This document shows positions 1-10,085 of a stretch of 64,000 nucleotides of DNA, piece after piece. The position numbers were made by a program, and so were the translations under genes. The notes beneath the pieces are model-generated. The model searched no databases, had not been told where the DNA came from, and was given only the letters and a program-made list of their open reading frames with translations. Origin of the DNA: Rhinopithecus roxellana (taxonomy: Eukaryota > Chordata > Mammalia > Primates > Cercopithecidae). The DNA is taken from NCBI RefSeq assembly GCF_007565055.1, contig NC_044557.1, positions 143,418,993 through 143,482,992 of the forward strand, given 5' to 3'. The stretch's first letter is position 1, and each line of letters opens with the position of its first letter.

Positions 1-1059
1 CCCTGGTTTCCTCCACTGTTTGGTTATTTGGGGCAACAGAAGCCTCCATGTTTTCATTTGTTTATTGTCAGTCAGGACTGTCTTTTCCTTCCTCTTTCTT
101 CCACCCTCTGAATAAAGCACCTGCTTTTCCAAGGTTCTCTTCTTGGCTTCATTCTCTCTGTGAGCTCATCTCTATCATCGGCTTCAATGACGCCATCTAT
201 AGAGTCATTCCCATGTCTACATGGCTAATCTCGGCCTCACTTCTGGACTCCAGTTCTGGATTCCAGATGTCGATTGAATGTCCTCATATGGATTTCTAGT
301 AAAAGTAAAAATGACATAGTCTGTGCTTCCAAAACAGCTCATTTTTTTTTTTTTTAAACTCCTTAAGCAAATTAATTTTCTTGTCACTACTTCTGCCTGT
401 CCCCTGCTGTGTTCCCAGTTAGTGAGTTTCAGGACTCTGGCATCATCTTTGAGACCTTCCTTAAATCCAGTGGCCTGAACCTTCCTATATTCTTGAACAC
501 TGTCCTTTCCTATGCCTGCCTTGTTTAGGACCTGACTGCCTCACTCCTGGTCTTTTCACCCCAGTCTCTCCCCATTCTCTCTCCAAATGCTGACTGAACA
601 CCCACCACATGCCACCCTGGTCCGTCCTATATATACTGACATGCGGAGCAGAGCTTCCTCAATCACTTTCTGATCCTGGCACCATCTGCTCAGAAATATT
701 CATGCATTCTTCATTGGCCACTCAGATAAAGAATGTGGAAATGATACATTCTGAGCATTTGTTACCCAGCAGGCATGTGAGGTAGGGCTTTCTTACCTCT
801 GTTTATTATAGAAGGACTCAGGCTTGGAGACATAAATTGATGTATGCATGGTCTCATAACTTGTCAAGGGTAAAACTGGGATTTTGCTATAGCTTTCTGG
901 CTCAACTGCAGTACAGGGCCTAAATTTCAGTCTCTTAGCCAGGTGTGTGGGACCCTGTGCCATGTGGCCCTCTGCTCCCCTGTGTGATGGTCGGCCCATG
1001 CCACACACGTGCAGGTGACTTCTGGTGCCCCTCTCAGCCCTGGTGGAGACCCTCATTTC

Positions 1060-1925
1060 CTATTGCCCATGGCTGCCTGCTGATTCCCTTCTCTGTTCTT
1101 TGGTCACGCTGTTCTTTGCATCCAGTGTCAAACACACTCTCGCTTTCTGTCTAAATTCCATATCCATCCTCCCATACTCAGTACAAAGAACTTGTCTTAT
1201 TTCTCCTCTGTCTTTCCAGAGCAATCTCTCCATCCCCTGAATCCTCACTGGACTTAGTAGAAAATCCCCTGTGGTTATAATGTATGCTGCCCTGGCCCTC
1301 CAGGGACTTAGTTCCTTTTTTTAAGCATTCCCACAGCATCCTTTAGCACTGCACCCTACCACCTTTCGAAGTTCTAATAATTTTATAATTAGTTAAGTAT
1401 CCATGTCTGCTTCCCATAACTAGAATGTTAGTTTTCTGAGGACAGGGACTGGGCTGTCTTGTCCTAAGTGTTCACCTGCGTGACACCTCTTTGGCTCTGT
1501 GTTCCCACCCAAATCTTATCTTTAACTGTACTCCCCTAATTCCCACATGTTGTGGGAGGAACCTGGTGGGAGACAATTGAATCATGGGGGCAGTTTCCTC
1601 CATACTGTTCTCATGGTAGTGAGTAAGTCTCATGAGATCTGATGGTTTTATCAGGGGTTTCCACTTTTGCATCTTCCTCACTCTCTCTTTGCCTGCTGCC
1701 ATCCATGTAAGACGTTACTTGCTCCTCCTTGCCTTCTGCCATGATTGTGAAGCTTCCCTAGTCATGAAACTTTAAGTCCAATTAAACCTCTTTCTTTTGT
1801 AAATTGCCCAGTCTTGGATATGTCTTTATCAGCAATGTGAAAATGGACGAATACACTGTGTCTACCTCAGTGCCTGACACGTATTAGATCTGTGATGAAA
1901 ATTCATCAAATGAATCACCTAATGT
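1060..1925 (+). repeat. L2 LINE 3' end, split by an LTR insertion
   Basis: Diverged L2-like 3' sequence. The left part ends in the typical 'aatgttag...gaggacagggactg' stretch (about 1425-1451). After the LTR at 1481-1855 it resumes with 'cagtgcctgacacgtattag' and 'catcaaatgaatca' (about 1867-1915), matching the usual L2 tail. The split and the order of the parts fit an LTR inserted into an older L2. The left boundary is uncertain. Confidence 0.65.
1481..1855 (+). mobile_element. MaLR solo LTR (MST/THE1-type, ERVL-MaLR)
   Basis: Matches the MST/THE1 LTR pattern: 'cccacccaaatcttatct' near the start, 'gaatcatgggggcagt', 'tctcatgagatctgatggtttta', the 'gccatgattgtgaagc' block, and the terminal 'aaattgcccagtcttggatatgtcttta' region. 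Begins with tg and ends with ca. It is flanked by ctgcg (1476-1480) and ctgtg (1856-1860), a 5-bp target duplication with one CpG-type change. There is no internal or coding sequence, so it is an ancient solo LTR. The exact subfamily is not assigned. Confidence 0.85.
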
Positions 1926-3574
1926 CTTGCTCCTTCTCTTGTAGACTCTAGGTTACTTGCAGGGGAATGGGCACATCTCTTTCATCCCTTTCCTTCCTGT
2001 ATCACCTGCAGCATCTAGCTCTACATCTTGATAATAGCAAAAACTCATTTTCTACCTTGTAGAATGAACTACATTGAAGGCCTTGAGAGTCATCTCCTCA
2101 TCTGGTGTGAAGCCAAGGGTATCCCAGCTAACACTCATTATACTAGAACAAGTTCCCCCTCCTCCTACAGCTTCAGGGAGTTCCATGGAACCACTTGAAG
2201 CTCCTCCAGTATCCCTGCTCTCTGAGCTCATTGAAGAGCTCTTAGAGGTGAGGAGTCAGCACAGAGACCATTGTCAGTGCCACTCTGTCAAGAGCCCATT
2301 TTTCAACATCTCGCTAACTCTGACATTTCACATCTCATTCTCTTTTTTCTTGCCAAGAGCCACTATTTCTTTATGGTCACCGTGTTCCCTTTGTTCCCTC
2401 CTTTAAAGCTTTCTTGACTCTGCTCCTCTCCTTTGCTCTCTTCTTGGTGTTTGGCTTTGAAGCCCCAACTGTTCACATGCAGTTCTAGGATATCTCTCCC
2501 CACCTGCAGCAATGCCCCGTTTCCCTAAGAGTTCCTGCCCTGCCTGTAGCCTGTGGCTTCTCAGGAGGCTGTTCTGGGCTGTCCTAGTTGAGCTGCTGGA
2601 ATCCCTCTGCTCATCCTTTTTCTTCCTCTGCCATCCTTTCTGGGCATCTTCCTCTTGCTGTAAAAAAAAAAAAAAAAATACCACAGAGAACTACTTAGGT
2701 GAAGGCTGAGAGGCTGACACCATAAAAATATTATTCGTTGGCCTGAGAGAGTATAATAAAGGGAGTTTTATGAGGTTTGACAGCTTTCTAAAGTTAATGA
2801 ACTATCTGGCATTACGTCAAACAGACAACGAGCTTGCCAGGAGCTGGCACTGGTGCCCAGCCCCATTCGGGCATGGAGGGATTGACCTTCCCCTCCTTAC
2901 CTGGCGGCCACATCCGCTGTTTCTCCACAGTGAACTCAGTAAATGGGAATTCTTGGGTAGGGCAGAGTCTGAGTCTGTTCCCTCTGCCCAGTATCTCTGT
3001 TTAGAACATACTGCAGGAGTATCCGTTGTACTAAGAAGGGTAGAAAGGGTCAAAAGAAAGCACGAGCCTGGCTTCGAGCAGCCTGCTTTGGTAATGTATC
3101 CCGAGGCCACACTACAAAAGTCAACAATACATTGGACAGAAGACACCTTAATTGGAAACTTCCTTTGACTTAGTGTGAGAGGACAAGACACAATCCCAGT
3201 GTGGATGTTTCGCTTATCAAACAGGGCCCAGCGCACGTACCAGCCAGGTGCCCTCTTCCATGCAGTCAGCACCACTGCTAGTTTGGGGTCTTGACTAGAG
3301 GTCCACGTTTGGCCCACAGTTGCCCTGGGTAGGCCTGACAGACTCAGGGATGATCTCTGTTGGCCTCTCCTAGGTATGCTCCACCTGCCTCCGGTTTAAG
3401 GGAGCATGACCCATGTGGCCGCATTTCAAGAGCACTAGGATGTAATCTAACCTGTGAGGCCAATTGTAAACAAGGGTTATTTAAGTAGCTTTACCAAGTA
3501 TCACACTACCTGGTCGTATTATCTTCTCACAGGCTGGTGTGAATCTCTGAGGCAGCCATATAAGTAAATAATAG

Positions 3575-3800
3575 GCTAGCAATGATAGCAGTTAACCTCT
3601 GTTGAACTCCTATTATGTGGCAGGCACTAGGGGAAGAACTTGGCACAGGTAGCCTGCCTACCCACAGCAACCCTAGGTAGTAGATACTGGTATTCCCATT
3701 TTGCAGATGAGGAAATTGAGCCTAAAGAGTTTAAATAAGTTGTCCAAGTCACATAGCTCATAGGTGGCTGGGCTAGGATTTGAACTCAAGCTGGTCTAAA
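3575..3800 (-). repeat. MIR SINE
   Basis: Antisense MIR pattern: 'tattatgtggcaggcacta', 'cccattttgcagatgagga', 'cacatagctcataggtggct' and 'aggatttgaactcaagc', in the order expected for a reverse-oriented MIR. Diverged and ancient. Confidence 0.8.
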
Positions 3801-3818
3801 TCTAAAATGCCTCTTTAT

Positions 3819-4062
3819 CTGAGGCAAGAGGATTGCTTGAAGCCAAAAGTTTGAGACCAGCCTGGGCAACAAAGCAAAGCCCTGTCTCTGCAAAAAATTT
3901 TAAAAATTAGCTGGGCATGGTAGTGCATGCCTGTAGTCCTAACTACTATGATCTCACCTCTGCACTCCAGCCTGAGTGACAGAGCAAGACACTATTTCTA
4001 AAATAAAACAATAAATACAAATAAAATACAATAAAAATAAAAGTAAAATAAAATGATAAAAC
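3819..4062 (+). mobile_element. Alu, internally deleted, old (AluJ-like)
   Basis: Starts within the left monomer ('gaggcaagaggattgcttga') and contains 'gagaccagcctgggcaacaa'. It jumps from the right-monomer start to 'tgcactccagcctgagtgac', so about 80 bp of the right arm is missing. The tail is A-rich with aataaa-like units. Confidence 0.85.
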
Positions 4063-4263
4063 CTGCTTTTTACCCACCAGTGAAGCTTGTGAACATAGTA
4101 CAAATGCCACACCCTTCAGCTATGGAATTCTGGGTTACAGGGAGATTGTTAGGTTGAAGAGATTATGATATGAAGTGCTAGCTCTGTTACCCTAAAGGAT
4201 AATGCAAACAATGAATGCTTTCTTCCCATTTCAGTTTCTTCATTTATAAAATAGGCACGTGCC

Positions 4264-4563
4264 GCCGGGTGCAGTGGCTCACACCTGTAATCCCAGCACT
4301 TTGGGAGGCTGAGGTGGGTGGATCACAAGGTCAGGAGTTCAAGACCAGCCTGGTCAAGATGGTGAAACCCTGTCTCTACCAAAAATACAAAAATTAGCCA
4401 GGTGTGGTGGCAGGTACCTGTAATCTCAGCTGCTTGGGAGGCTGAGGTGGGGAATTGCTTGAACCCAGAAGGCGGAGTTTGCAATGAGCCAAGATCATGC
4501 CACTGGATTCCAGCCTGGGCAACAGAGCGAGACTGTGTCAAAAAAAAAAATAAATAAATAAAA
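4264..4563 (+). mobile_element. Alu (AluS-like), full length
   Basis: Complete dimeric Alu from 'gccgggtgcagtggctcaca' to an A-tail grown into (taaa)n. It lies about 290 bp upstream of the first visible SH2D4A exon in the sense orientation. Confidence 0.95.
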
Positions 4564-4680
4564 CGTACAAAAAACATACCCCTAATATTTTTAAAACAAA
4601 TATTTTCACTGAAGCTGTCTGTCACTGTCACCACTGCCATTGCCACCTACAGATGTTCCTGAGCAGCTGGAAGTTCCTTG

Positions 4681-4776
4681 TCTCATCTAATATATATACA
4701 TATATTTTTTCAAAGATCCTAAATACTTTAGTGTTTAGGGTCTTTGAAAAAAAATATATATATATATTAGATGAGA
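4681..4776. repeat. 96-bp AT-rich inverted repeat (hairpin) upstream of exon
   Basis: Arms at 4681-4723 and 4734-4776 are 43 nt each, separated by a 10-nt loop. They pair at 40 of 43 positions by direct comparison, and one of the three mismatches would be a G-U pair in RNA. The arms begin 'tctcatctaatatatata' and end next to the loop in 'tcaaagatcctaaa'. The right arm ends 74 nt before the exon at 4851. I do not recognise the family, and it is not the MADE1 mariner MITE. Confidence 0.9.
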
Positions 4777-4850
4777 ATATAGGGAAATAGTAATCTATGA
4801 CTAAAGATATTTGTCCAATCTGAATTTTTTGTTGGTGTGTTTATTTGCAG

Positions 4851-5010
4851 AGAATGGCAAATCCGTTCATTGGAAGCTGGGAGCCGATAAGGAAGTCTGG
4901 GTGTGGGTGATGGGCGAACACCATCTAGATAAACCCTATGATGTGCTCTGTGATGAAATTATTGCTGAGAGGGCCCGGCTGAAAGCAGAACAGGAGGCAG
5001 AAGAGCTCAG
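4851..5010 (+). CDS. SH2D4A: SH2D4A internal coding exon, residues 61-114
   Basis: 160-nt exon with acceptor ttatttgcag and donor cag|gtatgc. It opens with the last two bases of a Glu codon and ends with two bases of an Arg codon, so the phases are 1 in and 2 out. It encodes NGKSVHWKLGADKEVWVWVMG... through EAEEL, the conserved N-terminal block of SH2D4-family adaptors, with a Trp-rich start and a charged, probably helical end. SH2D4A is a cytoplasmic SH2 adaptor reported to bind the oestrogen receptor and to restrain growth and STAT3 signalling. No disruption is seen. The donor departs from consensus at +5 and +6. Residue numbers assume 60 residues encoded upstream, as I recall for human. 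Confidence 0.97.
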
Positions 5011-5136
5011 GTATGCGATCTGCAAACCAACCAGAGACTTAAAGACCCTCCAGACGTTAGAAAACATTGCAAATACGCCCCTTGTTCACAGTATCAGGTG
5101 GGAGAATGGTGTTGGGTTGGAGGGTCACGAAAGTCA

Positions 5137-5229
5137 TTTTGGATCTCTTTGGAAGGTTGACTTAGGCTTTTGGTCTAAATACCTTTTGGATCTCTTTAGA
5201 AGGTTGATTTAGACTTTTGGTCTCAAGTC
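5137..5229 (+). repeat. Two-copy 47-bp tandem duplication
   Basis: Unit 1 at 5137-5183 and unit 2 at 5184-5229 both begin 'ttttggatctcttt' and continue 'gaaggttga...ttttggtct'. They differ at only a few positions, mostly transitions. The array starts 126 nt downstream of the donor. Confidence 0.9.
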
Positions 5230-5559
5230 TTTGATAGCACTAAAGACCTCATGAAAGTCTTCAGTGCTGTCAAATCTGCTGCTTCCTCTCCCTGTTTGTC
5301 ATTCCAGTTTTGATCTGTATGAGTGTGTGAGTTCCCCAGTGATCACCCGTGGCTGCACTAGAGTCATGTTAGAGCAGTGCAGGCCGACGCAGCTGAGTAT
5401 CTGGAACGTATGTGAGAAATGCAGTGACTGTGCGAGCTTCAGGCCTTCCAGGGAGATCACTCAGATACAGGCGGCTGGATAATCAGGCTCTTTGGGTGCC
5501 TACACAGTGCAATGTACTGGGAATTCAAAGAGAAACAGGGAGCTTCCAGTCTAGGAGGA

Positions 5560-6050
5560 GAAATGGACAGATGCACAGCTCACTGTGGCCAGTGCAGGCT
5601 GTGATTTGGTTATAATGAAGGTATAAACAGAGTTTACCAAGCATAGGTCGGACCTATCATTCCAATCCACAGACGAGGTGAAATCTGAACCAAACCTTGA
5701 AAGGAGTGGTTTTCCAGCTACAGAAGGCCGAGAAGGAAAGTGCAGGCACAGGGCTTAACCAAGGCCCCTAGACTTGACTACGGATGGTTCTTTGGGGAGT
5801 GATGAGGTCTTCCAAGCATTTGGAATACACTTGGGCAATTGCTTCAGAGGCCAGATTTGGGAGTTTGTACCTTATTCTGTGGACAGTGAGGTTTTTCAAG
5901 AGAGAAGTGATATCAACTGCAGATGTAGGAAGGTAACTCGGAGGGAAACTGAGGCAGGTGATGGCACTCCTCTGCTGGGTAGCTGGGGTGCTCTGGGTGT
6001 CCTCCTCTGGCTCTGGGCAGTGATTTTGACAGCATTACTCTGAGATGCTA
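5560..6050 (+). repeat. Ancient interspersed repeat, family not named
   Basis: Contains the order 'aaaccttgaaaggagtggttt', 'ccttattctgtggacagtga' and 'agagaagtgatatca', which resembles a widespread old repeat (also near 11090-11620 and 30615-31010) with 'ccttgtaggcc... gattttattctgagtg ... gagtgacatgatc' in its better copies. I cannot name it with confidence. Confidence 0.4.
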
Positions 6051-6284
6051 AAGTGGAAATTGGGACAGACATGAGGACCACAGTTGAGTTCCCAAGGGCT
6101 AGGGATGCAAAGCAGAGTCTGTGGCACAGTCTATGGTGCATTGGACTTTGAAGGGCTGGGATGCTGCCCACTAGTGCCTGTAACTTTAAAACTATCAATG
6201 GACATATGAAGATAAAGGAATTATTTAACGATCGATTGGAAGGAGATGGTATGTTCTAATAGGTTGTAAACCAGGAGTTGGGCA

Positions 6285-6500
6285 GACCAGGATTCAGATT
6301 TTGGCTGTACCACTATGTGGTCTTGGATGAATTACAAAATTTCTTGGAGCTCTTATAACAAAGTGAGGATGACAATGCCTTCCTCATAGGGTTGTGATGA
6401 GGATGAAGTTAACGTCTTTACACTGAGGGAAACTGAGGCAGGTGATGGCACAGGGCCCAGCATGTTAGAAGCACTCAGTAAGTGGTGTCTGTTACTGTTT
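6285..6500 (+). repeat. MIR SINE, with a 27-bp foreign patch
   Basis: Sense MIR pattern: 'gattttggctgtaccacta', 'cctcatagggttgtgatgag', then 'gaagcactcagtaagtg'. The expected sequence between the last two is replaced at 6425-6451 by a 27-bp block that also occurs exactly at 5941-5967. Confidence 0.7.
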
Positions 6501-6589
6501 TTCACGTAATTTGAATGTCGACATCTGCTTTGGAAAAGCTCTTCCTGTTGAAGAATGGTTTTTCAGAATGTCCTTTTGCCTCTCTTCAG

Positions 6590-6761
6590 AAAAACTCACT
6601 CTGAAGAATTCACCAATAGCTTGAAAACAAAATCACAGTACAATGATCTGCAGCCTCCAGATAACCAGCTGACTAAAGACATCTGCAAGACAGTGGCAGA
6701 AAAGGAGGAATTGGAGCGAGGATCTAGCCCAGCACCAACCCTGGAAGACGAGAAAATCCGA
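6590..6761 (+). CDS. SH2D4A: SH2D4A internal coding exon, residues 114-171
   Basis: 172-nt exon with acceptor tgcctctcttcag and a strong donor cga|gtgagt. Phase 2 in, 0 out. The first base completes the Arg codon left by the previous exon, followed by 57 codons: KTHSEEFTNSLKTKSQ... to PTLEDEKIR. It is hydrophilic, rich in Lys, Glu, Ser and Thr, and predicted to be disordered or helical. It contains no catalytic motif, as expected for a linker in an adaptor protein. The acidic TLEDEKIR end is close to the human sequence as I remember it. No frameshift or stop. It has no role that can be read from sequence beyond linking the N-terminal block to the helical region. Confidence 0.96.
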
Positions 6762-7073
6762 GTGAGTCCTTCCTATCTGTAGGTGTGCGGAATTTCATCA
6801 TGGGGGAGAAAAAAAGCTATTGAGGCCACTGAGACCACTGTGGCCGAGTGTCAGGATCCTCCACTGGCTTTCTTGGGAGAAATTCCTCCTAACTTTAAGA
6901 TCCTCTTGCTCATGTCACTTGGGGGATTTACCTTCCCTGCTACTTTGTGAAAAATAAAGCACCCCTATTTCATAAGACTGAAAGTACCAGGCGAGAACAC
7001 TAGGAATGCAATTTGGCATTTTAAGATATTTTCAGGTTCTCCCCATTGCTGCCCCATTATATGTCTTCTGTTA

Positions 7074-7262
7074 CAGCAGAGGTTGGCAAACATTTTCTGT
7101 CAAGTGCAACATAATAAATGGTTTAGGCTTTATGGGCCACGCCGTCTTTCTCATAGCTATACACAAACGAATGATCATGGCTGTGTTCCAATTAAACTTT
7201 ATTTTCAAGGACAGGCAGAGGGGCAGATTTGGCCTGTTCACGATGTAGATTACTTTCTACCG
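7074..7262 (+). mobile_element. hAT-type nonautonomous DNA transposon fossil
   Basis: Pattern 'cagaggttggcaaacatttt', 'taaatggtttaggcttta', 'gggccacgccgtctttc', 'atggctgtgttccaattaaa', 'cagatttggcc'. This is the familiar layout of a short hAT (Charlie-group) element whose 5' TIR starts cag(a)ggttggcaaac. The 3' end is degraded. Subfamily not assigned. Confidence 0.7.
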
Positions 7263-7689
7263 AGTCTCCGCCTTTTTGTTGCGGACTCTAAACATCAGTG
7301 CTCGTTTGGCTTCTTTGGCTCTGCCTGTGACTGTGGGGACAGTTACTTCCCCAACGTAATAGAAACTTTATACTCAGAATTGGTATGAATTCTCTTATGG
7401 TTCAGGTGGTTTAAAAAACTCAAACATAATTTGCTAGCTGGATTATAGTTTGGGAGAACAATAAAACTATATTATGAAGTACCTTATTCTGCCAGGAATT
7501 TAATTACAACTGAGAGTTAACAGGGATTTACAGTTGTTTGATTTCCATTCATGTCTCCAGCTCTGCAGCACTGGTTGTGTGTGCTTTCGACTTCTTTGAG
7601 GCTATCAAATGGGAGTACAGATATCTCTTGCTTCCTTCTAGGGCCTAGTGAGGCTCTGATAACTAACATGGTCAGGGGGTTATTCCACA

Positions 7690-7845
7690 GCAAAGCACAC
7701 TGCTGAGTGTCTCATGTGATCCTTACAATAACATGAACTAGAGACATTAGTCCATTTTACAGCTGGGGAAACTGAGGCCAGGTGTGGTTAAGCAACCTGC
7801 CCAAGGTCTTATTCCAACCCAGGTCTGCAGGACCCCCAGGCTATT
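7690..7845 (-). repeat. MIR SINE
   Basis: Antisense MIR pattern: 'gatccttacaataacatg', 'ccattttacagctggggaa', 'actgaggccaggtgtggtta', 'cctgcccaaggtctta', then 'aacccaggtctgcagga'. Confidence 0.8.
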
Positions 7846-8186
7846 CCTTAAATATTAACTATTAACTCCTTAACTCTTGTTAAGAGTTAATAACAACGCT
7901 TGTTAAGTGTTGTTAATATGAGGGCTATGAAGAAGCTTTTTATGAAGGGCTACAAATATGAGGCTCAAAATATTTAAGAAGAAAAATTTCTAAATTTGGT
8001 TTTTCTTCTCAGGATCAGCCCTGGGCATGCTTCCCACATCCTCAGCGAGGCCTCCATGCCTCCCCAGGTGTGCTTTGCACTCAGCATGCGTAACACCAGA
8101 TTCCCCTAACACGGCTCCTTTTCCCACACCCATGAAACCAAGAACAATAGCAACAACAAGAAAGCTTCTTCCAGAGTATTAATTAT

Positions 8187-8503
8187 GGAGCTGAGTGTGG
8201 TTGCTCACATTTGTAATCTCAGTGCTTTTGGAGGCCGAGGCAGGAGGATCCCTTTTGAGGCCAGGAGTTCCAGACAAGCCTGGGCACAATCCTGTAAAGA
8301 TAGTGACACCCTCATCTCCACAAAAAATAAAATTAAAATAGCCAAGCATGGTGGTTCATACCTGTAGTCCTAGCAACTCAGGAGGCTGAGGCAGGAGGAT
8401 TGACTGAGCCCAGGAATTTGAGGCTGCAGTGAGCTCTGATTATACCACTGTACTGTAGCCTGGGCGACCGAGTGATACCCTGACTCTTAAGAAAAAAAGA
8501 AAG
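8187..8503 (+). mobile_element. Alu (AluJ-like)
   Basis: Dimeric Alu with many mutations: 'gagctgagtgtggttgctca' at the head, 'gaggctgcagtgagctctga' and 'actgtagcctgggcgaccga' in the right arm, and a degenerate A-tail. Confidence 0.93.
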
Positions 8504-8964
8504 TTTTAAGTATGTATGCTTATCTCTGTACTTGAATTACAGTACTTTTTTAGATCTTTTTTTTCAAAAATAGGACAGAAGATTAAAATGGAAATTAAAA
8601 TAGGTACCACAGTTATTATTCTTTAACCATCTCATAAATATTATATTGAGAGTGGCACTGTTCCATTCCTTAGGTGCCTGCTGAACTGTCATATGGAAAG
8701 AGATGGGGGCAGTGGAGAAAGAAACAATTAGATACAAGGAATACAGAAATAGATGGGTGACAGGTTTTTATATTTCTGCTTTTTATCTTTCCCTGTGTCA
8801 GAGAAGATGCTGTCAGGGGCTCCTATGATATTTGCTGAAGTTCACTCTGACAGCGGGCCACACAGCGAGGAGGCTGATCTTCACAGATAGTGTGAGCATT
8901 TAAAGAGGTGTCTGCTACCTCTTAGGCAATTGACTCGATGGTACATTTACATTTTTATTGTACG

Positions 8965-9147
8965 TTCTGTATATGTCAGTATAGTGGGACCCACTCACTA
9001 TCACAAGAACACCGTGGGAAAGACCCGCCCCCATGATTCAACCGCCTCCCACCAGGTTCCTTCCACAATACATGGGAATTGTGGGAGTTGCAATTCAAGA
9101 GGAGATGTGGGTGGGGACACAAGCAAACCCTATCAGACAGAAACACT
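8965..9147 (-). mobile_element. Partial MaLR LTR (MST/THE1-like), antisense
   Basis: Reverse-oriented 5' half of a MaLR LTR: 'gggaaagacccgcccccatg', 'caaccgcctcccaccaggtt', 'caattcaagaggagatgtgg', 'gggtggggacacaagcaaa'. The other half is missing. It abuts a sense MLT1-like 3' end. Confidence 0.75.
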
Positions 9148-9352
9148 GGGAAGAAGGCCGAGTGAAGAAAGGCGCAGAAAGTGGAGTTATGCTGCCACAA
9201 GATGGGAGCCACCAGAAGCTGGAAGAGGGAGCACAGCCCTGCACAGCCTTGATTTCTGACACTAGCCTCCAGAACTGTGAGAGAGTAAATATCTGTTGTT
9301 TTAAGCCATCAAGTTTATGGCCATTCCTTGCAGCAGCCCTGGGTAGTGAATG
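9148..9352 (+). mobile_element. MLT1-like LTR 3' portion
   Basis: Shows 'ccaccagaagctggaagagg', 'ccttgatttctgacactagc', 'ctccagaactgtgagagagt', 'tgttgttttaagccatcaag'. These are hallmarks of the MLT1 (ERVL-MaLR) LTR 3' end. Confidence 0.75.
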
Positions 9353-9570
9353 CAGTTACTTCTCATTGACTTTCTCAGAGATGTTTCATTATGCTACCCT
9401 AATTATTAAATAGTTATTAAAAATGGAGAAGCAACCATTTTAGAGAGACAGACCTGCTTTCTGGAAAACCAAAAATAAGTTGAATCCTGCATCCCTCACC
9501 TCCTCATGCTGTAGCTTTTAGCTCTTGAGTTTCTCCCGCTATAAAAAGGGGACAAACCATCTATTTGTTA

Positions 9571-10052
9571 GGCAGAGTAATGGCAAATATATCCACATTT
9601 AGATCTCTAGGACCCGTGAACACGTTACTTTACGTGGAACAGGGGACTCTGCCTCTGGGACCAAGGTTAAGGACCTTGAGATGGAAGATTATCCTCGAAT
9701 ATCCAGGCAGGCCCAGCTTAATCGCATGAGTCCTTAAAGCAGAGACTCTTTCCTGGTTGAGGTCAGAGGGAGATGTGGGTATAGGATAATGACAAGAGAC
9801 ATGTGATGTTCCTGGCTTTGATGATGGAGGAAGAGACCATGCGTGAAACGGAACCGAAGCAGCTTCTAGAAGCTGGAAGAGGCAAGGAATCGGATTCCCC
9901 TTGAGTCTATGGAAGGCACGCAGCTCTGTTGACACCTTGATGTTGGCCTAGGGTTGGGTCTCTGACCTACCGAAATGTATCCTAATTTGTGTTGTTCAAA
10001 AGCACTGAGTTTATTGTAATTTGTTACAGCAGCAATGGAAAACCAATACAAT
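9571..10052 (+). mobile_element. MLT1-like LTR
   Basis: Longer MLT1-type LTR: 'gcagagtaatggcaaatata' near the head, 'ggaccttgagatggaagatt', 'agaagctggaagaggcaagg', 'gttgacaccttgatgttgg', and a terminal 'tttgttacagcagcaatgga' block. The 3' end repeats that of the element at 9148-9352, in the same orientation. Confidence 0.75.
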
Positions 10053-10085
10053 CTGGTAGGATTTTGTGATGAGTAAGTGAGGTAT

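Larger units (their letters stand above)
1..4850 (+). other. SH2D4A: SH2D4A intron upstream of first visible exon (3' part)
   Basis: Intron sequence ending in a cag acceptor at 4848-4850, preceded by a T/G-rich tract. The preceding coding exon, which should end with the first base of the Glu-61 codon, is not in the window. The intron holds an L2 interrupted by an LTR (about 1060-1925), a MIR (3575-3800), two Alus (3819-4062, 4264-4563) and a hairpin (4681-4776). I recognise nothing in 1-1060 or 1930-3570 apart from short homopolymers and two overlapping open frames at 2770-3317 that I do not regard as coding. Confidence 0.85.
5011..6589 (+). other. SH2D4A: SH2D4A intron between residues 114 and 114/115
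   Basis: 1.6-kb intron, gt...ag. It holds a 47-bp tandem duplication just after the donor (5137-5229), a stretch like a common but unnamed ancient repeat (about 5560-6050) and a MIR (about 6285-6500). Nothing else is recognised. Confidence 0.95.

Noticed and set aside
5011..5212. Extension of the SH2D4A frame past the donor at 5011
   Set aside because: The frame stays open to 5212, but gtatgc at 5011 joins in phase to 6590, which carries the known continuation of the protein.
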